Shown: positions 51,701-64,000 of the stretch, one piece after another
How positions within the stretch are numbered: position 1 is the stretch's first letter
How the letters are laid out: the number at the start of each line of letters is the position of its first letter
Source of the DNA: Nemopilema nomurai
Taxonomy: Eukaryota; Cnidaria; Scyphozoa; Rhizostomeae; Rhizostomatidae
Direction: 5' to 3'
DNA: 64,000 nucleotides
NCBI GenBank assembly: GCA_003864495.1
Contig: ML133495.1
Span: 1,991,231 to 2,055,230 of the forward strand
Position numbers and translations under genes: made by a program
Notes under the pieces: generated by a model
What the model was told of the DNA's origin: nothing
Seen by the model: the letters and a program-made list of their open reading frames with translations, nothing else
Databases searched by the model: none

Positions 51701-54700
51701 CTCAAGAAGAAAGCTGCCTTTTGAACCATTGGCGCGTGCGATTTCTAGGGAGACGATGGTGAATAGATGGAAGTTCGTGAAATCATGAATCTATACTTCT
51801 TTTTCCTGCTTCTGGACTGATTTCAAAATGACTGTTACTTTTCAGCTTATCGAATTCAGCTTATCCTCATCAATTTGAATCTAGACATTTGAGTAAATTG
51901 TACACATAGAGTAGGGTACTACAATGTCATGTCGATTTTCGTGGCCCTCAAGCCTTCAGAAAAATACCAACGCTACGTGAGCCTCATTAGCTCATCATAT
52001 TGTCTCATATTTAGCGGTTAAGTAATGTTATTGAATACAATATATTCTGGATCTTATTTGATGCATAGATAGAAGCAATCGACCGTACCCGGGCGCTACC
52101 TACTACTGGCCGCTGAACGCTCCCTTTCAAGGAGGTATCATATTCGATTTGGTTAGAGAGGTGCGAGGAGACGTCTACGGTGCCAAGTTTATTAAAAACG
52201 AGAGAATTGGTGGAGCATTAGCATTCAAAGGAGAATTGGACTGGATCGCGTTCCCTCCAGGTACCTATTTGACTGTAAAATACCTTTCCTTTCTTATAAT
52301 AAGAGATTGTAAAATCAAGGGTATAATCGCCAATAGCTTACCGATGTTTCTGAGATAGAATGGCCAAGAAAATAATATTATTAATTTCACAGGTACAATC
52401 AGTATCTGAAGAATATAAATCTTTCTAGCATTTCTACATATCTTTAGGTATACATTTTCATCGTATACGTGAATTCGCGTGAAACAAATTTGACTTAAGA
52501 ACAGTGTGCCTCTATTTCAAATAATTATCACCATGACGAGGCTGGGAAGAAAAAAGACAGTGATGTCTCGATACAGCATTTTTCTAAAGGGTTGAACTGA
52601 AGCATCACACAAACCAGTCCCTGCTCTTATTCAAAATGCTGAATCTTATTTAAAGAATCTTATTCGGTCTTCATAGAGAGAGTCGACAGCTGCATAGCAG
52701 ACCCCGGGAAGTGCACAACAGGGATTTCCTTTGCATTTTGGATTCGATTCAGAAGTGGAAAGTACATACTAACAACTGGTGGCTTCACGAATTCATTAAA
52801 TGGAATAGGGATTCAGATCACGCACGACAAAGCATCGAAGCGCTTTAAAGTATTGGTTCGAGAAAAAGAAAAATCCTGGAGTGTTTCTGCGCCTGTCTAT
52901 TACGGCAGGTGGTGCCATATAGCCTTGCGATGGGCCACTAGGAATGGGCTTCAACTCTTTCTTGATGAGAAGCTTATGGACAGCGACAAGGATGGAACAG
53001 CCGCCTCTCAAGAATATAAGGCTCATTGGTACTCAAAACCTTTTCATGAAATCAAAGAATGTTTTGCCCCACACTTTCGCACAGTCCGGTTTGAAATTTA
53101 ATAAACCATCTTTTCACATCTTTTTGATGCACCTCTATCAGATGACCTCGTAGAAGCAAAGGGAATAAATACTTATTTTGTGCTTGAAACAATAAATTGA
53201 AGCAGTAATGTCTCGCAAACCCACTTTAAGTAAATCAGGAGAGAGTATTGTCTTGGAATGAAAAACTGACCACCTTCCTATTTCGTAGGATAAAGAATAT
53301 GTTTACGATTGCACGTCCACCAATGCTTTCACAAACGGAATATGGGAACTTTGACATGGCCCATCTGGCAATCTGGCAGAACCACATTAGCCTCAGTCAA
53401 GTGAATCAAATCGGTGGACTCGTTCTTAAGCCTCTTGAAGAGCCAACTATCATATGCTCCAACTTGACGCGTAAGTTGTTGTATACTTCAAAATTAATCA
53501 CTATGTTGATTATATTATAAGCACATTTTATTAAACTGCGCACATTGTTCTACATGTGCTGCTCTTCAACTCACTCAAAATAATTATTCACATTCGCGTT
53601 CTGCTAAAGATCTTGTTCCTAAGCACAATTCCCGTTTTTTCCTTCTTTTCTCGAAACTCTAGGCCGTTTCCTTCCCAACAAAATATTATGTGACGTAAGA
53701 CTTTGTCGGCGCCTCTGAAAAAAGTAACGAACTCGATTTTACTCTGCTTTCATTCAAAGTAAAATTTCAAACAATAGAAGCTTAACGCATTGAATTCTGC
53801 GCATTGAATTCTGCAGCGAAAATGGACAATTCCAGTGTATTACACGATCACTTTTCAGCATGTTGGTCAAATATTGAAAAAGTGATGGAAAAAGTGATCG
53901 TGTAACACGGCCTTAAGACCATTTTTCTGGAGAAGATTAACTGTTCTCAGCATGCCTAACTACATCAAAGCATGGTTAACAAACATATTCATCCTTCCAA
54001 AGTCGATGAGTAAAATCGAGGGGGGAGGTGTAGTTGACCTCAGACCTGAAAATAACATATATCAAATTGCAAAAATGTGGGAAAGAAGCCTTGTCGAATT
54101 GACCGAATTACAAGTTAACTCAAGTGGCTGACCACCTGATAAATCAAGTTTTTAAGTGACTGCGCGTCAATCAGACCCAACGCGAAGAAGATGGCCCATC
54201 GCAGGTTGACCTGCATCCATTCTTATTTATTGCATTCATGTCAGAAGGTTGACCGCTCCTTGCATCTAATACAAATCCTACCTCATTTTGCAAATCGTAG
54301 GTTTCTGCGACTCTCCCAATGCTGTTTGCCTAAGCATCGGCGAAAAAGTCTGCAAAAGTAAGGATCTACTATTCATTCATCTTACATGTTCCAATAAACC
54401 TGGTCCTACTCAAGTGCCCGTACTAGTCAGGTGCATTCGCGGACAGCTTGCATTTCTAAAAATGTAGGAATAATATTGTTTTTCTGAAGTCATTCAAATT
54501 TCGGAAAGGGTAGAAAACAAGAAACGCACTTCGACGAGAAATGAAGAATGACACTATGAAGTGATTCTGCGACTGAGCAATGGGGACTATTTTGAAGAGG
54601 GACAGATGTCAAAAAGAGTTTTTTAGTTTAAATTTTTATCCCAGGATACAGCTCAGTCATATCGTCCTGGGTATCAAGGTTTTAACCAATTAATTGATAA

Positions 54701-57700
54701 TCATCTTTGCCTGCAAGAATCTCTGAAGCATGCGCCATCTTCGTTTCGACAGCTAGAGCTGCAAGCATCACAATGCATTGTGATTAGTACAGGTTCTTTG
54801 AGCAAGAAGTTGATATTCTACTTCAGATTTGAGTAGAAACCCATTAAAAACTGTTTTAACACTGGAAAATAAGTGTCGAGAATAATGATAACAACATGAA
54901 ATGACTAACAAAGCAGTAAAAAAAGAAAGGGATTTCGTAAACATTCAGATTTAGTTTTGGCAACAGCAAAAAAAGGGGATATAGTGGGCGGTATTTTGTA
55001 GATTGTTATATTCTCCTAGCAAGTCAATTACAGTTGAAAAAACATAGGCAAATAGGTAATAAATTTATATTACGATTTGGAACAAAAACCTTCTCTTACT
55101 ACATAACTGAAAAAATGTACTTTAGAGTAGTAGAAACCGAACTAAACTTAGTTCATTTCTTTTAGACCACTCTAAATGTTTCTTTCTCGCAAGTAGTATT
55201 TCCCTGTTGTATTTGCCTGTTCAGATCTTAGATTGGCAGGATATGCAAAGTAATATAGCTTCATTCTACATTCATTCTGAGTCACAAAACTTGTATATAC
55301 TGTTGGTGCTGCTAGAGAAATAGACAAGTGAACATAAGTATTGTCCAGAAAAGCCTAATGACCAATGTTGTTAAATTATAACAGAAATAATCGCAGATTT
55401 GCCCGTCACAATGAACAAACCCAGTATACGGACAGAACCGGCCAGCAGAGTAACAACACTAACGAAGGATGTCCCATCTTTTACAATTACAGAAATCACG
55501 ACGCCGGAGCCAAAGCCCAGTCTCCCTGTCAAGGAATATATGGGTAAGTTCATATCAAAACCATTTCCTATTTAGTATTAATGAGGCCCATCGTTCTCTT
55601 CACCAACCTAAACAAAATACAGTTTTAATGAAGATTGTAAACAGGCTACCAATTTAGTCAGCAATACACTGATTTCCTTTCAAGCAGATTTCAAATTTAG
55701 GGTCTTAATTGGTTTTCACTAAACAATCCCCAATAAAAATAACTTTGTGTAAAATGTAAATATTTTCCTTCAATGCTTTCTAGGTGAAAATTCTATAAAT
55801 CATAAGTTTGACATTTCTTTATCCTGCTGCTTCCAGAAGAGCATAAGACAATTGCGAAACATTTGATAGCTATCTCGGCCTAGCAGCGACCTTGAGGGAA
55901 TGCAATGTCTTTTTTTATAAGAAGCTGATGATATGTTGAAAGCCTAGGGTCATATCTGATTGCATTTCAGGTGACTTTGTTATGATTATTGTTTATTGGC
56001 TCGTGCCATCTATATTTGTTCAAAACAATAAAATTAGAAAATTTATAGAAAATGGGCACAATGGTGACTGAATACAGTCTCGTTAATCATTTAAATACTG
56101 GGTTCCGAAAGGTTTTCAAAATAGGTATTGTGGTGTTACGTTTGTGAAGAAGAAGTAGACGAAACGGAAACCTAAACAGCTGAATGATACGCCTATAAAT
56201 TATTGAAGAAGACCAACCCAATGTTTCGAGAGGACGTTTCATCTTCTATTTACTTAATTCATCTACAAGGAAAGGAGGAGTGGACAAGTTAGGGTTGAAA
56301 AGAAGAACAAGATACTCGTATAGCTTGTCGCTCGACACGATGACGTCAGCTAAGAGGACCTTTCTATTGCTGTGCGCGTATATGTTGCTAGAGGGAATAT
56401 GTTTTGTGTGCTGTAAAAAAGGTATCTTATCTAGAAGCAATTTCATTGCTTGTTGACTTAATCAATATGAGTACGTTGGGAGACGGACTGATAACTTTGA
56501 ATTATATATGCGTCTATTGATGACTCTAAACTTGATTTACGAATTTCATGTCACATGGGGCTTTTATTCAGATGCCATAAACCAAATTCATTCCCTTTAG
56601 ATTTGGGTTTTCATCTCGTACTTGGTTTTTCTTTGACGCGGAGCAATGAATATGTGTCAAAATGACTCCAAAGTGCTGTAACTTTTTGTCCTCTAATCAG
56701 GCTAATACTAAATATCAGACATTCTTATTTTCTTTTAACTACGACATCTTCATCTCTAGGTGAGATATACCGAAGGGCAGCACTATATCTTCATGTGACG
56801 ACATCTCCCAAGCCGACGTTTGCTGACTTCCTGGGGCGGAGCACCCTTCAATTCATTCCCAGAGACAAACTAAGTCTATATCCAACAACCCAGCTTGGTC
56901 AGGTTGTGGGCTTCAATGGACTCGACAACTGCATCTATGTTCGCGGAACAGAGCTTGACTGCATCAAAAATCCGACCACCTGCGAAAAAACTGGATTTAC
57001 CTTGTCTTTTTGGCTCCAGAATCTTATCAATAAGAAACAGTCTTTTGCTTACAACGAAAATTCGAATACACCTTCAGGTATGCTAAAGGAATACTAACTG
57101 TTTGTTTTTGATTCTCAACTATGACATGGGGCATTATACAATGTAATACATGAAGCAGTGCATAGAATATTACGGTATAATACACCAAAGTACAACGACT
57201 TTGAATAAGTACAGTAATGTATTAATGTACATTATCATGTGCTACAATAAAATATAATGTACTACAGTATAAAATAATAAAATACGATGTGATGTAATAT
57301 AACATAAAATATTATGATACAATATAACATAATGTAATATAATATAGTATAATATAATATAATACAACATAATTTAATGACTATTCAGAATTTTTATTGT
57401 GTAGTAGCATGAATATCATCACTCGTTAAATTTGTTGTTGTACAGGGACTGGATTCATGATCTATAATGATGAACTTGGGAAGAGTTTCACAGTCAAAGT
57501 CAAAACAGCAACGAAACTTTGGCAAGTCGTCATGCACAAAATGCCCTTTGAAAAGGACTGGTGGCACTTTCTGATAACATGGAGTTTGACATCGGGACTT
57601 TCCCTGTATATCAATGGAAATTTTGCAATACAAAACGAATTTCCACAGAATGCCAAAGGGAGTATCACGTCGCATCCAATGGATAATGGACCAATTAAGA

Positions 57701-59312
57701 TCGGCTGCCCGTCAGGTCCTTTCAGCACATCCTTGTCCAATTATGGTCAGTTTAAATTGGGCCACTTTGCTTTTTGGAAGAAGGTCTTCAACTTAAACGA
57801 AATTCGCCGAGCTTACAAGGAGACTATCAAGGAAACCGACAGTACCAAGCAATGTTGTGATTGGAAGAGAGGTAACAAATATAGTGGCCCAGGACAATAT
57901 GCTCCAGGTCAATTTATGAAATTCAAAGATTCAAATCCATCCAAAGTTTTTTTTAAATGTTATTTCCAGAAACTAGAGTTTGAGAAATTCTTCAATACGT
58001 GATCTTTGTTAGCCAAGAAAAGAATTGCTAGCTGTCTGGCAAACTTTTATAGGTCTTTGTACCGTCTCGTCGTAACGTTTTCGCGTGCTTTGCTTCCTTT
58101 TTCTTGTCCATTTATTCCAAGTTTCACTTTTGCTCTGCTATAATTTCCTATTCCAGTCAATGCGTGCATTTCTTTGGCAGAGTCAGTCATCATACAATGT
58201 CAATTTTAGCTGGATAACATCTATTGATTCTGTTAAAAACTTGTCATCTACCTGCATACCAAGTCTATGTGCTGCTTTGGAGTAACGATTCTTCCCAAAT
58301 AACGATGACTTTTTCAACAGGCCACCATTGCGTTACCTGTCAAAAATTCAAGGAGCCAACCAACTGCGCAGACATATTTAGAAGCCGAAACTGTATTTGC
58401 AAGGAATCTATACAACCAAATAGCAAATGCAAAACAGGTATGTCAAAGAAGTATATTTTCCTGTGTTTGGTGGATTTTCTGACTCTGCTTAGTGGGCAAT
58501 ATTCCACAAGATTAGACTCAATATTCCACTTTGCATACTTTCACTGGCCATGATCCACTTTGGGGGTATTTACTGGGGTAGGCCGTAGGCGCTACTATTC
58601 TTCTAATTCAACTTTCTTTTAAAATTAACCTTCTGATGATCGCGCAACTGAAAACGTACAAAATTCAGCTTATTTGCTTTGTTGGGGGGAGGGGTTTGGA
58701 TTGGGAGAGAGTGGCTGTCACATCACCAGTCGTCCAGTTTCGTGCACTTCTTTTTTCCGGCCCTCCCGCCGAAGCTAACTAACAGTTAGAATGTTCTCGC
58801 CGCCGAGTATCTTGATTAGTAATTTCTGCGAGACGCAACGAACCATTATAGCAGGTCAAAGTCGATGAGGCCTTGGTTGATGCAAGTCAAGCAGGTCTGT
58901 TAGCACAACATGATCAAATTCTTTGCAAATGTCTCATGCGGGGCGGCCTTCATTAAAAGAGATCAACTCTCTTGTTTTCTCGTTGGTTCGCCACCATCTG
59001 CTAGCTCTTTGCCTCTTGCTCTTTGCGGCCGCTGCTGATGGTAGTGACACATCTCCTTCATTTCCAGGAACCCCACCGCAGAGATGCGAAGATGACCCCC
59101 AATACGACTGCAAAACGCTGGCATCGCAGACCGGCTACTGCAATTACTTCCAAGCGGAAATGGAACGCTACTGCCCGGCATCCTGCCATCTTTGCGGTTT
59201 GTACCCACTGATTTGCACAATTTTTTCTAGTGAAGTCTCTGCAGGCGAACATTCTCCTTTAACCCCCAAATGCATAGCATCAGGTGTTGTAGTTGAGAAA
59301 CAACCCATATGA
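48751..59312 (+). CDS. Secreted protein with two LamG-like domains, Cys-rich module and ShK domain
   Basis: Exons: 48751-48832, 52069-52260, 52677-53028, 53289-53470, 55385-55543, 56760-57077, 57446-57871, 58321-58437, 59068-59312, giving 690 residues. Exon 1 is a signal peptide (AMIVISCLFVLVRTTLCFG). The first LamG/concanavalin-like domain (about 38-265) begins TYYWPLNAPF and has the DSC...GKCTTG cysteine pair and a CHIALRW strand. A Thr/Pro-rich linker (about 271-322) follows, then the second LamG domain (about 326-560; FTLSFWLQN, WWHFLITWSLTSGLSLYING). Next is a six-cysteine module (573-607), then an ShK domain (616-652; six Cys, YCPASCHLC). All introns except the one at 53028/53289 (phase 2) are phase 1, the pattern of exon shuffling. 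The donor at 53028 (TTG|GTACTC) is inferred. The end is read through after the ShK exon; a splice at 59196 to a further exon is possible. Probably an extracellular adhesion or matrix protein; function unknown. Confidence 0.82.
53835..53908. mobile_element. Foldback / palindromic element
   Basis: TTACACGATCACTTTT (left arm) pairs with AAAAGTGATCGTGTAA (right arm) across a loop of about 30 bp; the outer bases GTGT and ACAC extend the stem. It looks like a small foldback element or the fused ends of a MITE, in the intron between the fourth and fifth LamG/ShK exons. Confidence 0.55.
57180..57375. repeat. AT-rich simple repeat (ATAATATAATGTA type)
   Basis: Irregular iterations of ATAAT, TACAATATAACATAATGTAA and TATAATATAATA in the intron before the second half of LamG domain 2. 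Similar to the tract at 638-710. Confidence 0.75.
59068..59196 (+). other. ShK (ShKT) domain encoded by one phase 1-1 exon
   Basis: The exon encodes a Pro-rich lead (TPPQR) and then a six-cysteine ShK fold. Cysteine order and spacing are C-x7-C-x9-C-x10-C-x3-C-x2-C, with ERYCPASCHLC at the end. ShK domains occur in cnidarian channel-blocking peptides but also in many secreted enzymes and matrix proteins; as part of a LamG protein this is more likely a structural or binding module than a venom component. Confidence 0.85.
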
Positions 59313-59587
59313 AATTCCATTCTTGACGCCTCTCGGGGGAACTTTATTATAAAGTCGCAATAGATTTCCCCGCTAGGTGTAAAAGGGTGGGCAGAACTGT
59401 CAAGTTGAAATAGTGTATCCCCGAAACCAGAAGAGGGCAAGACAGTTTTCATTAGGAATCAATAACATATTTTGAAACTGAAAAAAACAGTATCCAACCC
59501 AAACAAAGACACGTCGATTCATGTTTTCGAAGAACACAGTGCCAATTTGCAACATGATTCGCGATCGTTCAATACCCACCTTTTCCC

Positions 59588-59652
59588 GGGAGCAACAAAT
59601 AAATAAATAAATGATAAATAAATCAAATAATAAATAAATCAAATCAAATCAA
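59588..59652. repeat. AAAT/AAATC low-complexity tract
   Basis: Runs of AAATAAATAAATAAAT then AAATCAAATC units. It supplies several AATAAA hexamers about 280 nt after the LamG/ShK stop, which could serve as the poly(A) signal. Confidence 0.8.
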
Positions 59653-60106
59653 ACAAAACATTAGGAATTGCCTTAGGCCGGTCAGCGTAAGATGTATTAC
59701 ATAAAGCTGCATCACCAGTATGCCATGGCAAAATAAACACGCATTACCTTGCTGCCTTCCTAAAACTTTCAACATGGTAAAGACCATCGTCCACTCCTTA
59801 AATATGAAGTCCGTACTGATTTTCCAACGGCTTGGTAATTACGAGCGCATGCTGCCAGGAGGGCCGCCATCTTTTTTTTAAATACGTTATAATTTGACTT
59901 CGTGGTCTCCTTTTCAACATGGCCAAATTCCTGTACATCTTAAATCTCCTTCAGCTTAATGCTGTTCAGTTTCTCATCACCATTCGTCCTTAAGCGCACC
60001 TCCCAAAGCACGTACTTTCGAGTAATTTTGGGAAGGGGCTCGAATTTGTCAGAATGTGGCTGTTGTTCAATGACCCATAACCCAAACCCAACCTTTGCCA
60101 AGCCGT

Positions 60107-60136
60107 TACCCTAACTCTAACCCTAACCCTAACGTT
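60107..60136. repeat. Short interstitial telomere-like repeat
   Basis: TTACCCTAACTCTAACCCTA continuing to ACCCTAACG: about four CCCTAA units with one variant. Too short to suggest a chromosome end. Confidence 0.6.
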
Positions 60137-62397
60137 AGCCTCTTTCACTCACTACGGGTCCACTTAGAGAATGGGTAGTCCAGAATGCATTGTGCGCTTA
60201 CGCTAATCGAATTTCGCCATCCCGGTTCCTTCAGCTTGAACCTTTACGATTTCTAGGAAGAATGTGGTTTGGCTTCTTGCATCAAATTATCATGGTTCAA
60301 AATGAGTATCAAGCTAGGGGCATTGACATAAACTGTCATAAACTAATTTCTGAAATGTTAGGGAACCAAAAGATCCTTGCAAATAAGAATGAAGAACCTT
60401 GATCAACGATTCGCCATGCTAGCGGCACCTTGAAGCAGAAAAGAGAAAACTTTGCACCTGCACATTTCAATTCCAAAGGATGCTGCTCCCTTTTGTCAGC
60501 ATCGAGTGAGGACATTTACATTTCAAGGGTTTTCCGCTCACATTAAAAACATGTCTATTGGCTATTCTCAAAGCTCATTGCTTGCATGAAACTGAATTTG
60601 AAAACAAATTAGCCATCTGCCCATGTCGTTCGAATGCCCAATGACATATGGTCTTTGCTAGCAGCGGGGGATTTGTGCGAATAAATGCGCATGCATCCTT
60701 CTAAGCATCTTTTCTAGAAAAAATTGGATTAGACAAAGACCTGGACATATGTTTCAAACCAATTCTTTGTTTTGACACCGTGTCGTGAATTCTTTCTGGG
60801 GCACACTGGTTGATTATTCAAAAGGCAATCCACCATAAGTATTTTTAAACGACCTTGCAGAAAAGCACGAAACAGACCCTCTTGCCGCTATCTGATAAGT
60901 TGGCCTATTCTCCTACCATAGTTCTAATAAGCTTGCAGCTTTCTTTTGATAGCCTCTGTATTGTTCGCATAAGAAGACATTAGCAGATTAGTTCAGGGTC
61001 TCCGGCGAAGGGGGGCCGGGGGGGCATGGCCCCTGCACTTTTTTGTAAAACAATAGAGCTTTTCTAAATATCTTTTGTTATGATTGTAAAAATCTTGCTT
61101 GGCCCCTCTACTTTTCAACCTGCGTCGGATTCCTTGTGGTTTGGCTGTTATTTTGACCACTAAAACTCGACTCTTTCTTGACGCAGCATGGTACTCTCAA
61201 TCTTTTAAATTGCGCTTGCGTTTAAGTTTATTTTTGCTCAAGGTTTCACAAAGGATAGCCTACAAAAGCGTCTAAATGTTGTTGATAAACAATAAAAGAA
61301 ATGTATAGGTTTTATATGGCTCTGGGCACAACTTCAAAACGCACCTGCAAGAGGTAGTTTCTGTTTTGCACACTTTTTTGGTCTCAATGCATTGTTTTGT
61401 CTATCATGAATGTTCCACGTGATAACATCGTGGTAGCATCACAAAACGGACCCTAAAGGCAATAGCAATAGAACTTACAAACAGTGCTGCTGCATCGTCA
61501 TGTTTCACTCAAGCCATGATCTTCAGAACAACCACATGCCATTTTCTTGACCATTTTAAGGCCTATGATATAACAACTTTGCGGCGTTGATAACCAGAAT
61601 CGCCGTGAAGCTGTCGTCATGAAAGGAAACGGCGGCAGAGGCGGGAAGCTCACTGGTGCCCAGTCCACAGGCAGTCATGATTTAAAAGCTGGCAAAAACA
61701 GATCAAGCAAGAGGGTGTTTTTGGCAGAATTCCGAAGTAGTTGCCAAATTTGAACTAAGTGCTAAGATTTCTAAGAGGCATTTTAACCAAGTACAAGATT
61801 GCTGAGAACAACTTCACAAATGTATTTATAATAAAAGTCTGAAAATATAATGAAAATGTTTACGTGAAAGTATAAACAGGAAAGGCAAAGCATTTTGGAT
61901 TAGAAGTTTCTTATTTTTGTTGCATTTTTCTAAAATCTAATTTGGGGTAAATAATCAATTGATGCAACGACTGACTGATTGATTGCTTTTTCGGTTGTTA
62001 ATGTAGACAAGAAAAGTTTGTTTTTGCGATAGAAAAGAAACGAACGAGCCTACGAATCTTGATTTCTTGATTGCTCGAGAGAGCTTTTCTCCTGCCACGC
62101 AAATGTGCTTCAAAACTGCCGATAATCTCAATCAAGGCATACATGGAGTACTACTTCTGAGCAAAAGTCGAAAGATGGAATGGATGAGACAATGTGGTCA
62201 ACAAAAAGTTGAATAGTGGCTTGTGAGCGAGTGCAGCTGTATAACAACTGATATTTGAATTATTAATCAGCTTACATTTCATTCATCAAAAAATCATTTG
62301 AGTAGCATCATGTTTTTCGTGGCATGAACGGCCAGAAGAATCACATCGTCAATACGAGTGGAGCTTGATTTTCTCCAGGAGGCACTCGGGTAACTCC

Positions 62398-64000
62398 ATG
62401 GCTTTTAAATCAATAGTTACCATCAACCTTTTCCTGAATGTTCTGGCATTGAGAATTCCAGATGTATCGCCAATCAGAGGTATAAATCTATTTTTCTTTA
62501 TCGGATTGAAAAATCAAACAGCATCAGAGCTTTTTTCCCTAGATATCAAATTTTGCCTAAATTTTGGAATCATAAGAATCTGTAGAAATTGTAATTATGA
62601 ATTAGAAAAGATTTCCACACAATTATTTTGAAGCTTGTTGTTGACCTTGGAGAAATTGATTTGCATATAATTCAGAGAACCTGTTCTTTAGATTACCGAA
62701 TCTATCAGCAATATTTTGGAGGGCTTTTGCCTACATTTCTTGTCGACTCATTTCTTTAATGTGCTTCAAACTCCTTATACTCTAAACTACACCAATATGT
62801 TTATAAAATGGCAATGAATTGAGACCTGTATATGACTATTCGATAACTCGCAGAGAAATCGCTACTTCTGTACTGGAAATCTTTGCTTGTTATTCACTGA
62901 TAGCCAACAGGAGTAAAGCCGGCTGGATTGTCGGGCTTTGAACTTGGAAGTTACATTTTACCTGTCAGGAAACCGCAAATGAAATCAAATGAAATAAGAT
63001 GTAAAACCCTGCTTGTGAAGATTTTATTCTTGTTTTGAATAATTGATAGGAAATATTACCTGATTAGCTTCAAGGAAAACAAAACTTTCTAGATGGAAAT
63101 TTCAGACTTTGACGAGCAGACTAAATATAATTTGTTTTAGATCAGATAGCACCTGTCTATTATTTGCCGGTTGTTTTATGATCGATTTATAAATACTTCA
63201 TCAAAGGCTTTGATTGTCAACGCTTCCAGAAATCACAAGCAGAGATAATTCCACAGCTCTTGCTCTTCATTAATTTTGAATAAATTTCGTCTAGTTTCAG
63301 TGGGACAGGTTTATTCCCAAAGAAAATTCGTGAAGACTTAGAATATTTACTGATTCGTTTAAATACGATCCGAGGCAACAACGCTAGATTGCCAGTCTTG
63401 AGTGTATTAGACGAAAGTTTCTGATTCTGCAATCAAATGAATACGCTAATTTCCACTATTCATAGATTGCATATATTTGTTTATAGGTTACATCTTTAAT
63501 CCAACACCATAGGCTCAAACTTCAAAATAACCCGGAAGAGTGAAACTATGAATTTTGCATTTTAGCTTCTCTGACAAAGGCGACATTGGTCAAATACTGG
63601 GGTTCATAGAAATTGGGATCTTACTGAACTATTTCAACAAACTATCAAACGATACTTTGATAACACGTTGCGTTTCTACATACCTGCACAATCTTTAGCC
63701 TTGGTGCTTTTTGCTTAATAAGGAAAGGCACTCTTGCAGTTGGTATTCCTTCTTGGCTGTGTACCAAGACCGTTCTTAAAACCTCTGCTACTTTTTTAGA
63801 TGGTCTGTATAGAAATGCTGCCCACTATTTCAAGACAGATGCAAATTCGCTTGTGGATAGCTTTGCAAAGAGCAGGACCAAGATATTTCCGAAGGAGCTA
63901 AAGTTGGTGAAGACGAGTCAACTTGGACACGTTCTGTCCCTCAACGGCCAAGACTATTACGTCAGTATCAAGGGGTTTCAAAGAGAATGCATTACGGATC
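62398..64000 (+). CDS. Tandem paralogue: secreted LamG-like protein, 3' part outside window
   Basis: Exon 62398-62479 encodes a signal peptide (MAFKSIVTINLFLNVLALRI) and ends in phase 1. The next exon starts at 63800 after TTTTTTAG and stays open to the window end. It encodes GLYRNAAHYFKT..., then KTSQLGHVLSLNGQ, which aligns with the start of LamG domain 2 of the gene upstream (TTQLGQVVGFNG). Exon 1 is 82 bp, exactly the length and phase of exon 1 in the upstream gene, so the two arose by tandem duplication. Only about 94 residues are visible, so the full architecture is unknown. Confidence 0.75.

Larger units (their letters stand above)
59313..62397. other. Spacer between the two LamG paralogues
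   Basis: Contains an (AAAT)n/(AAATC)n low-complexity tract at 59588-59652, a short telomere-like run at 60107-60136 and a GC-rich element-like stretch near 61010. No exon fitting the LamG/ShK gene was recognised, although an additional 3' exon cannot be ruled out. The ORF at 60190-60402 has no recognised domain. Confidence 0.5.

Noticed and set aside
51454..51729. 91-codon minus-strand ORF with hydrophobic start
   Set aside because: Lies antisense in a LamG/ShK intron, without a recognised domain or a matching spliced model.
60107..60136. Telomere repeat considered as a chromosome end or fusion point
   Set aside because: Only about four units, flanked on both sides by ordinary unique sequence.

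Overview
The window looks like nuclear DNA of an anthozoan cnidarian, most likely a stony coral. The grounds are AT-rich, intron-rich genes with long introns, a PLAT-lipoxygenase of the coral type, secreted LamG-like proteins with an ShK module, and many short non-autonomous DNA transposons. I inferred the organism from these features, not from a database match. No bacterial-type operons, tRNA or rRNA genes were recognised. Gene models were built by hand: exons were joined where reading frame, GT/AG splice sites and family similarity agreed.

Layout. (1) 144-10172, minus strand: a LIV-1 family ZIP zinc transporter. Nine exons were recovered, and the 3' end of the gene runs off the left edge of the window. 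(2) 10.3-16.3 kb: no convincing intact gene; one decayed GPCR-like fragment. (3) about 16.3-20.3 kb, minus: a TMEM106-family lysosomal membrane protein, five clear exons and an uncertain last exon. (4) 20.3-31.9 kb: gene-poor and repeat-rich, with a degenerate AGCTACT-type satellite, a hAT-like element of about 1.1 kb with an 8-bp target duplication, a 15-bp satellite inside it, and a second short hAT-like MITE. (5) 31943-45976, plus: a complete 15-exon PLAT-lipoxygenase of 687 residues, with a poly(A) signal at 46229. (6) 46.2-48.7 kb: spacer with unrecognised ORFs. (7) 48751-59312, plus: a secreted protein with two LamG-like domains, a Thr/Pro-rich linker, a six-cysteine module and an ShK domain, with every intron in phase 1. 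(8) 62398-end, plus: the start of a tandem paralogue with the same exon-1 length and phase and the same type of LamG domain.

The genes do not form a pathway; they are independent eukaryotic genes. The most distinctive content is the tandem LamG/ShK secreted family and the lipoxygenase, which has a predicted N-myristoylation signal and an Ala at the stereocontrol position. No CRISPR, phage or defence system is present.
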